Origin: JAICIG01 sp035532215
Lineage (GTDB): Bacteria; Planctomycetota; Planctomycetia; Pirellulales; JAICIG01
Direction of reading: 5' to 3'
Length of the DNA: 12,819 nt
NCBI GenBank assembly: GCA_035532215.1
Contig: DATKRK010000309.1
Coordinates: 1 to 12,819 of the forward strand
Shown: positions 6,745 through 12,070 of the stretch, piece by piece
How the letters are laid out: each line of letters begins with the position of its first letter
How positions within the stretch are numbered: position 1 is the first letter of the stretch
Made by a program: the position numbers and the translations under genes
Notes under the pieces: model-generated
Database searches by the model: none
What the model saw: the letters and a program-made list of their open reading frames with translations, nothing else
What the model was told of the DNA's origin: nothing

Positions 6745-8259
6745 ATGACCGACTCTTCGCGTTCCAGCGGCGCCCGCGTGTATCTGGTCGGCGCCGGCCC
6801 CGGCGATCCGGGGCTGATGACGCTCCGCGGCGTCGATTGCCTGCGGCGGGCCGATCTCGTGCTGTACGACTATCTGGTCAATCCTGCGATCCTCAAGCAT
6901 CTCAAGCCGGGCGCCGAGGCGGTCTGTCTCGGGCGCCACGGCAAACATCGCTTGATGTCGCAGGAAGAAGTCAACGAGCGGATGATAGCCGCGGCCCGGC
7001 TTGGCAAGACGGTCGTGCGGCTGAAGGCGGGCGATCCGGCCGTGTTTGCTCGCGCCGCCGAAGAGAGCGAGTGCCTGGCGGCGGCGGGGATCGCGTTCGA
7101 AGTCGTGCCCGGCATCACGGCGGCCCTGGCGGCCGGCAGCTACGCGGGCGTGCCGCTGACCCATCGCGACGTCGCTTCGGCCGTGGCGTTGGTGACCGGC
7201 CACGAACAGGACGGCAAGAGCGAGTCGTCGCTCGACTACGCGGCCCTGGCGGCCTTTCCCGGCACGCTCGTGTTTTACATGGGCGTCACCAGCGCGGCCG
7301 TGTGGACGCAATCGCTCATCGCCGCGGGCAAGCCGGCCGAGACGCCGGTAGCCATCGTGCGTCGCTGCTCGTGGCCCGACCAAACCGTCGTGCGCTGCCG
7401 CCTGGGCGAGGCGGCGGCGGCGGTCGCCGAGCAAAAAATTCGCCCGCCCGTGTTGTTTATCGTGGGGGAGGTCGCGGCGTTGGAGCCGACCGCGTCCTGG
7501 TTCAGCCAACGGCCATTGTTCGGCCGGCGCGTGCTCGTGACGCGGCCGGCGGAGCAGGCCGAATCGCTCGTCGAACGCTTGCAAGATCTGGGGGCCGAGA
7601 CGCTGGTGCAGCCGGCGATCGAAATCTCCGAGCCGGCGGATTGGGCGCCCGTCGACCGAGCCCTGGAGCATCTCGACCAATACGACTGGCTGGTCTTCTC
7701 CAGCGCCAATGGCGTGCGCTACTTGCTCGAGCGGATTTGCCAACGGCACGGCGATCTACGGCGGCTCGGCCGGATTCGTCTGGCGGCGATCGGCCCCGGC
7801 ACGAACGAAGCGCTGGCCGGCTATCGGCTCAAAGCCGATCGGACGCCGGAAGAATTTCGGGCCGAAGCTCTGGCCGACGCGCTGGCGCCCCAGGCGGCCG
7901 GAAGCCGTTTTCTCCTGGTCCGCGCCAGCCGGGGCCGCGAAGTTCTGGCCGAACGCTTGCACGCCGCGGGCGGAATCGTCGAGCAGATCGTGACCTATCG
8001 CAGCACGGATGTGACCCTCGCCGACCCGGAGATTGCCTCGGCATTGGCTGCCGGGCAGATCGATTGGATCACCGTCACGAGTTCGGCGATCGCTCGTTCG
8101 CTCGCCGGGTTGTTCGGCGAGCAACTGCGGAAAGCCAAGCTCGCCAGCATGAGTCCGATCACCTCGTCCACGCTGACCGAACTTGGCTTTCCGCCGGCCG
8201 CCGAGGCCACGGAGTACACCATGCTCGGCGTCGCCGAGGCGATGTTGGCCCATTCATAG
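6745..8259 (+). CDS. cobA-hemD: Uroporphyrinogen-III C-methyltransferase / uroporphyrinogen-III synthase fusion
   Basis: One polypeptide of 504 residues joins two consecutive tetrapyrrole enzymes. HemD cyclises hydroxymethylbilane to uroporphyrinogen III; CobA (SUMT) methylates it twice with S-adenosylmethionine to give precorrin-2 for siroheme and cobalamin. The N-terminal SUMT domain (about 11-245) shows VYLVGAGPGDPG (SAM loop), RLKAGDPAVFARAAEE (about 92-107), VPGITAALAAGSYAGVPLTHR (about 121-141) and TLVFYMGV. The AGDP replaces the usual GGDP. The HemD domain (about 258-500) starts LFGRRVLVTRP and contains WLVFSSANGV, RLAAIGPGT, FLLVRASRGR and ITVTSSA, all typical. ATG 6745 is preferred over TTG 6733 because it lies closer to the SAM loop; neither has a Shine-Dalgarno site. 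Such fusions are known in several bacteria, including planctomycetes. The gene is divergent from the TPR gene and followed by a large inverted repeat. Confidence 0.95.
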   Translation: MTDSSRSSGARVYLVGAGPGDPGLMTLRGVDCLRRADLVLYDYLVNPAILKHLKPGAEAVCLGRHGKHRLMSQEEVNERMIAAARLGKTVVRLKAGDPAVFARAAEESECLAAAGIAFEVVPGITAALAAGSYAGVPLTHRDVASAVALVTGHEQDGKSESSLDYAALAAFPGTLVFYMGVTSAAVWTQSLIAAGKPAETPVAIVRRCSWPDQTVVRCRLGEAAAAVAEQKIRPPVLFIVGEVAALEPTASWFSQRPLFGRRVLVTRPAEQAESLVERLQDLGAETLVQPAIEISEPADWAPVDRALEHLDQYDWLVFSSANGVRYLLERICQRHGDLRRLGRIRLAAIGPGTNEALAGYRLKADRTPEEFRAEALADALAPQAAGSRFLLVRASRGREVLAERLHAAGGIVEQIVTYRSTDVTLADPEIASALAAGQIDWITVTSSAIARSLAGLFGEQLRKAKLASMSPITSSTLTELGFPPAAEATEYTMLGVAEAMLAHS

Positions 8260-8268
8260 TGCGACTCT

Positions 8269-8306
8269 TGGCGAGCCGGAATTCACATGGCGAGCCGGAA
8301 TTCACA
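8269..8306. repeat. 19-bp tandem direct repeat, two copies
   Basis: The unit tggcgagccggaattcaca occurs at 8269-8287 and 8288-8306. The first 12 bases (tggcgagccgga) recur at 8307 as the start of the large inverted repeat, so these look like truncated or recombined heads of the GGCGAG palindrome family. Confidence 0.8.
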
Positions 8307-8307
8307 T

Positions 8308-8374
8308 GGCGAGCCGGAGGCGTCAGCCTCCGGGTCAGATCGGCGCACCCGGAGGCTGACGCCTCCGGCTCGCC
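8308..8374. repeat. 28-bp perfect inverted repeat (GGCGAG family pair)
   Basis: The left arm at 8308-8335 and the right arm at 8347-8374 are exact reverse complements around an 11-nt loop. Each arm itself contains the 8-4-8 palindrome CCGGAGGC-GTCA-GCCTCCGG or its complement. The right arm is identical over 28 nt to 12409-12436, and the left arm differs at one base from 12234-12261. It lies 48 bp after the CobA-HemD stop codon and could limit read-through or protect the mRNA end, but no T-run follows. Confidence 0.9.
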
Positions 8375-8442
8375 TGGATTGACGCCTCCGGCTCGCCTGG
8401 ATTGACGGCGCCGGCTCGCCTGGATTGACGGCGCCGGCTCGC
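8361..8442. repeat. 23-bp tandem repeat, 3.6 copies
   Basis: Units start at 8361, 8384 and 8407 and a 13-bp partial unit at 8430. Each consists of a half-palindrome (gcctccggctcgc or ggcgccggctcgc) plus the constant ctggattgac. The first two are identical; the last two carry ggcgcc in place of gcctcc. The array extends out of the right arm of the 28-bp inverted repeat, suggesting slippage or successive insertion of a half-element. Confidence 0.85.
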
Positions 8443-8579
8443 GCGAGCGTGCAGTATCCGCCCGACCGTCACAAACCCCCAAGCTTCGCAGGCTTTGCAG
8501 CCGCCGCATTTATTCGAGTTTCGATGCTATCGGCGCCGACTGTATCAGATGCAGGTGTTGGTTCGCCGATCCATCCGTC

Positions 8580-8583
8580 GGAG
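8580..8583 (+). promoter_or_regulatory. Shine-Dalgarno GGAG deciding start 8594
   Basis: GGAG ends 10 nt before ATG 8594. The other in-frame candidates, ATG 8549 and TTG 8495, lack a comparable site and would add an Arg-rich leader, so 8594 is preferred. Confidence 0.5.
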
Positions 8584-8593
8584 CCTTTCGACT

Positions 8594-9388
8594 ATGCCTC
8601 CAGCGCAGTGCGGCGTTTGCGTGATTTCGGTAGATTTCGGCAACTCCGGCGCCGCCAGGGCAGATGCAGATCTTTCGGTCGTCTCCGCGGCCGCTGCCGC
8701 ACTGCGTCGGCTGAATCAAGCCCGGTGGGCGGCTACCTGGTCGCTTGGCCGCGGAATCGATTCCGAGTGGATCGACTCCGCGCTCGGCGAATCTCTTGGG
8801 CACGAGCTGGCGATTCTGGCCGACGATGAGTGGTACTCGGTGGCCAATCACCGCGGCCGGTTTTCACAGGCGCTTTCCGACCGGCTCGAAGAGGCCCATG
8901 CGGCAGGCTACAGCCCGGCGACGCTGTCCTTGCCGCTGGGGCATCTGGCCGAGCACCTCGATTTGCTGGTCAAACACGGCATTTCGGCCGTGCGCAGCAC
9001 GCGGGTCGGCGAAAGCCAGGGGTGGCGAAATTGGCGCAGTTGGCTTCGCCAGCCTGATTCGCGCAGCGTGCATCCGCAATCGCTGCGCTGGGGGCTCTGG
9101 CAATTCGACGGCTCGCTCTCGCTGGTTCAGCAGGGGCTGCGCCGCGTGTTGCAGGCTATTTCAGCGGCCGCCGCCGAGGGCGGCTTGGCGCACGTGGTCG
9201 TCGGGCTCGACCAGCTTGCCGCCCAGGGCGCCTCGGGCTGGAGAGTGTTCGACCGGCTGCTTGCGCATGCGACCGAGCTTCGTGAACGGCAAGCGCTCCA
9301 AACGCAGACTGTCCGAGGCGTGGTCGCCAGCCTGAGCCGCACGCGCCAAGGCGCCGCCGCCCACTCGATTCTGCGCCCCGCCGCTTGA
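8594..9388 (+). CDS. NodB/polysaccharide-deacetylase-like fold protein, probably lacking the metal site
   Basis: The product has 264 residues and no signal peptide. Its order of motifs resembles a NodB-type barrel: an initial strand CVISVDFGNSG (about 8-18), RWAATWSLG (about 42-50), GHELAILADDEWYS (about 69-82), RFSQALSDRLEEAHAAGY, a LSLPLGHLAEHLDLLVKHGI segment (about 115-134), RWGLWQFDG, and a C-terminal VVVGLDQ strand before a helical end. In true deacetylases the first strand carries a Asp-Asp pair and the next motif a His-x3-His metal site. Here only one Asp and one His-Glu are visible, so metal-dependent deacetylation is doubtful. I recognise no named family; the fold call is inference from pattern. 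It stands alone between two repeat clusters and converges on the small membrane protein gene. Confidence 0.6.
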   Translation: MPPAQCGVCVISVDFGNSGAARADADLSVVSAAAAALRRLNQARWAATWSLGRGIDSEWIDSALGESLGHELAILADDEWYSVANHRGRFSQALSDRLEEAHAAGYSPATLSLPLGHLAEHLDLLVKHGISAVRSTRVGESQGWRNWRSWLRQPDSRSVHPQSLRWGLWQFDGSLSLVQQGLRRVLQAISAAAAEGGLAHVVVGLDQLAAQGASGWRVFDRLLAHATELRERQALQTQTVRGVVASLSRTRQGAAAHSILRPAA

Positions 9389-9410
9389 ACGGCAGGGAGA
9401 GCCGAAATAG

Positions 9411-9531
9411 GGAGGGCCGGGCGCCCTCGCCCGGCAATGCAAGCTGGAGGGCCGGGCGCCCTCGCCCGGCAATGCGTAACGGGCGAGGGCGCCCGTGCCT
9501 CCCTAAGACGGGCGAGGGCGCCCGTGCCTCC
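9411..9531. repeat. GGAG-headed palindromes, two direct and two inverted
   Basis: Two identical 30-mers (9411-9440, 9446-9475) start GGAGG and contain the perfect 8-4-8 hairpin GCCGGGCG-CCCT-CGCCCGGC. Two further identical 24-mers in the opposite orientation (9479-9502, 9508-9531) hold ACGGGCG-AGGG-CGCCCGT and end in CTCC. The order is therefore REP, REP, inverted REP, inverted REP. The cluster fills the spacer between the convergent NodB-like and membrane-protein genes and could act as a two-way transcription barrier (inference). Confidence 0.85.
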
Positions 9532-9567
9532 ATGCTCGGTGGTGGGGTCGTCTGTTCAGGCGTCGAG

Positions 9568-9750
9568 CTACAACTGCTCGCGGTAGGTCGACCAGCTCAT
9601 GTAGGCCAGAATCACCGAACAGACCAAAAAGCCGATGTCCATCATCATGCTCGACTTTTTGAACGGAAACCCCAATCCGAGGTCCAAGCCGAAAATCAAT
9701 AACAGCATGACGGCGACGACCATCCCGGTGATGCTCAAGGCTTTGGGCAT
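9568..9750 (-). CDS. Small two-helix membrane protein
   Basis: A 60-residue protein with two hydrophobic segments, about residues 6-24 (SITGMVVAVMLLLIFGLDL) and 38-52 (DIGFLVCSVILAYMS), joined by a short loop with GFPFKKSSMMM. It is probably an inner-membrane protein; no catalytic motif is seen and the function is unknown. The sequence resembles small proteins I associate with planctomycetes. ATG 9750 is preferred over the in-frame GTG 9783 because AGAGGA lies 10 nt upstream of it and a good promoter places the mRNA start near 9797. It is divergent from the sigma factor, with overlapping -10 boxes, so the two may be co-regulated. Whether it serves as an anti-sigma partner cannot be judged; it has no visible anti-sigma domain. 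Confidence 0.75.
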   Translation of the reverse strand: MPKALSITGMVVAVMLLLIFGLDLGLGFPFKKSSMMMDIGFLVCSVILAYMSWSTYREQL

Positions 9751-9760
9751 CGGCGTGAGT

Positions 9761-9766
9761 TCCTCT
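9761..9766 (-). promoter_or_regulatory. Shine-Dalgarno AGAGGA deciding start 9750
   Basis: AGAGGA on the minus strand ends 10 nt before ATG 9750, supporting this start over GTG 9783, which lies upstream of the site. Confidence 0.5.
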
Positions 9767-9803
9767 AGGGGGCGAAATTCCACGGATGTGAATCAGACCT
9801 GCT

Positions 9804-9831
9804 AGTATAATTGCCGATGGCCGCGTGTCAC
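9804..9831 (-). promoter_or_regulatory. Sigma-70-type promoter of the small membrane protein
   Basis: On the minus strand GTGACA (9831-9826), a 16-bp spacer and TATACT (9809-9804) each match the consensus at 5 of 6 positions. Transcription would begin near 9797, leaving a leader of about 47 nt before ATG 9750. Confidence 0.45.
9806..9811 (+). promoter_or_regulatory. TATAAT -10 box of the sigma-factor gene
   Basis: A perfect TATAAT lies on the plus strand and overlaps the minus-strand -10 box (9804-9809) by four bases. No convincing -35 is seen. A start near 9818 would give a leader of about 86 nt to ATG 9904. Overlap means polymerase can probably occupy only one direction at a time. Confidence 0.35.
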
Positions 9832-9903
9832 GGGCTAATCAGGCGTCGAGCGCTCTCGCGGGCGGCGACCGCCCAATTGGCCCGGATTTCCAGAAAACGT
9901 CCG

Positions 9904-10542
9904 ATGCAAGCAGCGTCAAGGCCCGTCGTGACCGAAAACGCCGAATCAGTGACGGTCGAAGAACTGCTGGCCCGCGCTCGCGAAGGGGACGAATTCGAGC
10001 GGGACCGCCTGTTCGAAGCCTGCCGCAGCTATCTGATCCTGCTGGCCCGCACGCAGGTCGAAAGCTGGGTGCAAGCCAAGGCCGATGCCTCCGACCTGGT
10101 GCAACAGACGCTGTTGGAAGCCCACCGGGGCTTCGACCGTTTCGAGGGCCACACCGAAGCCGAATGGCTGGCCTGGTTGCGGCGGATTCTTTCGCACAAC
10201 GCGGCCGACCTGGTGCGGCGCTATCGGGGCACGACGAAACGGCAAGCCCGGCGCGAAGTTCCCTTGCGTCACCCGTCGGACGACTCGCGCGCCGGCGGCG
10301 CGCCCGAACCCGCGGGCCGCGAGCCGACGCCCAGCCAGCAGCTCGTGGTTCGAGATCGCGATTTGCAGATCGCCGCGGCCCTCGATCGGCTCTCGGCCGA
10401 CCACCGCGAGGTGATCGTCTTGAGAAACCTCGAACGGCTGCCGTTCGACGCCGTCGCCCAGCGCATGGGCCGCACGCGACCGGCCGTGCAAATGCTCTGG
10501 GCCCGAGCCATCAAGAAGCTGCAAGAGGCGCTGGAGCTGTAG
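9904..10542 (+). CDS. ECF-like sigma-70 factor, planctomycete type
   Basis: The 212-residue protein is an alternative sigma factor that directs RNA polymerase to a set of promoters. Region 2 spans about residues 21-105: LLARAREGDEFERDRLF, DASDLVQQTLLEAHRGFDRF (2.1-2.2, core binding) and AEWLAWLRRILSHNAADLVR (2.3-2.4, -10 recognition). A polar linker rich in Arg, Pro and Gly (about 106-155) leads to region 4 (about 160-208), where ALDRLSADHREVIVLRNLE and LPFDAVAQRMGRTRPAVQML form the -35-binding helix-turn-helix. This layout fits the Planctomycetes-specific sigma-70 subfamily 1. ATG 9904 is chosen because residues before it are non-conserved in appearance; ATG 9817 is in frame but would sit at the predicted transcript start. 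Its stop codon TAG lies inside a GTAG-headed repeat. No anti-sigma gene is adjacent, so its control is unknown. Confidence 0.9.
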   Translation: MQAASRPVVTENAESVTVEELLARAREGDEFERDRLFEACRSYLILLARTQVESWVQAKADASDLVQQTLLEAHRGFDRFEGHTEAEWLAWLRRILSHNAADLVRRYRGTTKRQARREVPLRHPSDDSRAGGAPEPAGREPTPSQQLVVRDRDLQIAAALDRLSADHREVIVLRNLERLPFDAVAQRMGRTRPAVQMLWARAIKKLQEALEL

Positions 10543-10562
10543 ACGCGGCATCCCTGCCGCGT
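10539..10562. repeat. GTAG-headed half-element overlapping the sigma-factor stop codon
   Basis: This 24-mer is identical to 10569-10592, 30 bp away. It contains GCGGCA-TCCC-TGCCGC, a 6-bp stem with a 4-nt loop. Its head GTAG supplies the TAG stop (10540-10542) of the upstream gene. Confidence 0.9.
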
Positions 10563-10568
10563 GCGGAA

Positions 10569-10620
10569 GTAGACGCGGCATCCCTGCCGCGTTAGAAAGC
10601 GGCAAGGATGCCGCTTCTAC
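10569..10620. repeat. 52-bp GTAG-headed inverted-pair palindrome, copy 2
   Basis: Arms 10569-10590 and 10599-10620 pair at 20 of 22 positions around the 8-nt centre gttagaaa. Each arm also folds alone (GCGGCA-TCCC-TGCCGC and GCGGCA-AGGA-TGCCGC). The two mismatched positions are the same in the copy at 12447-12498, so the element has an orientation and is not a random palindrome. It sits between the convergent sigma-factor and sugar-transferase genes, 12 bp from the stop of the latter. Confidence 0.9.
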
Positions 10621-10632
10621 TTAGTTGCCGCT

Positions 10633-12021
10633 TCAATAGGCGTTGCGGTGCCGCACGCCGCGCACGAGCGTCAGCAGTAGAATCTTGCAATCGAGCCACA
10701 GCGACCAGTTGCTGATGTAGTACAGATCGCATTCCACGCGGCGCCGCAGCGAGGTGTTGCCGCGCCAGCCATTCACCTGGGCCCAGCCGGTGATGCCGGC
10801 CTTGACCTGGTGCCGCTGGCAGTAGTTGGGTATCTGCCGGCGAAACTTTTCCACGAACACGCCCCGCTCGGGCCGCGGCCCGACCAGGCTCATGTCGCCG
10901 GCCAGCACGTTGAACAACTGCGGCAATTCGTCGAGGCTCCAGCGCCGCATGATTCGTCCGAGCGGCGTGCAGCGGTCGTCGTGCCGCCGGGCCCAGACCG
11001 GCCCGCTTGTGCTTTCGGCGTCGATCCGCATGCTGCGGAACTTGAGCATGTTGAACGCCCGCCCGCCCAATCCGGCCCGCGGCTGGCAGTAAAACACTGG
11101 CCCGCGGCTGGTCAGCTTGACCAGTGCGGCCAGCAGGAGCATCAACGGCGAGAGGGCCACAAGCGCCAGCCCGCCGACGGCCAGATCCATGCCGCGCTTG
11201 GCCACGCGGCGCCAGCCGTACTGCGGATTGCCGCGCAAGCTAAGAAACGCCACCTCGTCGATTTCCAGCGAGCGGATGCGCATACCGGCCAAGTTGGGCA
11301 GATCGGGCACGAGCTGCACCTCGACCAGCAAATCGGCCATCGCCCGGTAGACGGCCGGCAGTTCGCCGTAGCGAGACAGGGGCAAGGCCACGAACACGTG
11401 GTCGATCTGGTGCCGCTCGACGATTTCGCCGAGCTGGTCGATCGTGCCCAAGCGCGGCAGGCCCAGCGGTTCGACCTTGCCGGGCGCGTCGACGAAGCCG
11501 ACGGCCTCGAGCCCCGTCCAGGCGTTGCTCGAAATCGTCCGCGCCGTCATCCGCCCGGTGCGGCCGGCGCCGACGATCACGGCTCGGCCGTAGTTCAGCC
11601 CGCGGCTGCGCAAGTATTTCAGCGCGCGCCATACGCCGCGGCGCACGGCGGCCAGGCCGATGGCGTTGAGGGCCAGAAACACGGCCCAGGCCAGCCGCGA
11701 CTCGTAAAGATCGCGGCGATAGAAGACCGTGGCGATGGCGAACAGGAACAACAGCCCGCTGGCCTGGCCGACCACGCCCAGCTCGCGCGGCAATTCGCGC
11801 AGGCGATGGATTTCGTACAGGCCGCAGAGGCGGTAAGCGATGCCGGCCAGCGCCAGCACCAGCGGCGTTTCGGAGGCGATCAGCGGCAGTTCGGGCGGCC
11901 CGTGCTGCGAGGGCCACAGCGCATAGCGCAGGAAGTACGCCGCGAACCACGCCGCGGCGGTCACCGACAGATCGCAGGCCAGAAAGACCAGGCCGAGTTT
12001 TTGTCCGTGCCGACGATACAT
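10633..12021 (-). CDS. Polyprenyl-phosphate sugar-1-phosphate transferase (WcaJ-like)
   Basis: This 462-residue inner-membrane enzyme should transfer a sugar-1-phosphate from a nucleotide sugar to undecaprenyl phosphate, the first step of exopolysaccharide or capsule synthesis. Four hydrophobic segments are visible at about residues 9-35, 47-68, 80-100 and 110-130, then a Rossmann-like CoA-binding domain with RAVIVGAGRTGRMTARTI (about 146-164). The catalytic sugar-transferase domain starts near residue 275: KRGMDLAVGGLAL, a re-entrant hydrophobic helix, MLKFRSMR, SLDELPQLFNVLAGDMSLVG with the Asp-Glu pair, and GPRPERG. It ends with VKAGITGWAQVNGWRGNTSL and the family-typical C-terminal RNAY. 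ATG 12021 is preferred to TTG 12051 as it directly precedes the first charged residues and helix. The sugar cannot be fixed from sequence; glucose or galactose phosphate are usual. It lies 49 bp after the AAA-type gene on the same strand; no polysaccharide cluster is visible in the window. Confidence 0.93.
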   Translation of the reverse strand: MYRRHGQKLGLVFLACDLSVTAAAWFAAYFLRYALWPSQHGPPELPLIASETPLVLALAGIAYRLCGLYEIHRLRELPRELGVVGQASGLLFLFAIATVFYRRDLYESRLAWAVFLALNAIGLAAVRRGVWRALKYLRSRGLNYGRAVIVGAGRTGRMTARTISSNAWTGLEAVGFVDAPGKVEPLGLPRLGTIDQLGEIVERHQIDHVFVALPLSRYGELPAVYRAMADLLVEVQLVPDLPNLAGMRIRSLEIDEVAFLSLRGNPQYGWRRVAKRGMDLAVGGLALVALSPLMLLLAALVKLTSRGPVFYCQPRAGLGGRAFNMLKFRSMRIDAESTSGPVWARRHDDRCTPLGRIMRRWSLDELPQLFNVLAGDMSLVGPRPERGVFVEKFRRQIPNYCQRHQVKAGITGWAQVNGWRGNTSLRRRVECDLYYISNWSLWLDCKILLLTLVRGVRHRNAY

Positions 12022-12070
12022 CCGTGAATCGCTCGGTCCAGGAAGTTGCAAGGTGGCGTTTTGTAACGCC

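Larger units (their letters stand above)
8260..8593. other. Repeat-rich spacer upstream of the NodB-like gene
   Basis: Of these 334 bp, 8269-8442 is almost entirely repeat: two 19-bp direct repeats, a 28-bp perfect inverted repeat and a 23-bp tandem array. The rest (8443-8593) is non-repetitive and carries the ribosome site GGAG at 8580-8583; I see no clear promoter there. Confidence 0.6.

Noticed and set aside
8308..8374. Classical rho-independent terminator after CobA-HemD
   Set aside because: The stem is strong, but no T-run follows on the plus strand and the same sequence occurs inside coding DNA at 12409-12436, so a repeat element is the better reading.
6837..8405. 522-codon plus-strand frame overlapping CobA-HemD
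   Set aside because: It is out of frame with an unmistakable two-domain enzyme, is Arg/Gly-rich without motifs, and runs into repeat DNA.
8361..8442. Possible CRISPR array
   Set aside because: The 23-bp units are directly contiguous and there are no unique spacers; it is a plain tandem repeat.
9811..9903. Upstream starts (TTG 9811, ATG 9817) for the sigma factor
   Set aside because: They would lie on or at the predicted transcription start, and the added Arg/Ala-rich residues do not resemble sigma region 2.
10810..12027. 405-codon plus-strand frame opposite the sugar transferase
   Set aside because: The minus-strand protein has clear WcaJ-type motifs from end to end; this frame is a His/Gln/Ala-rich shadow.
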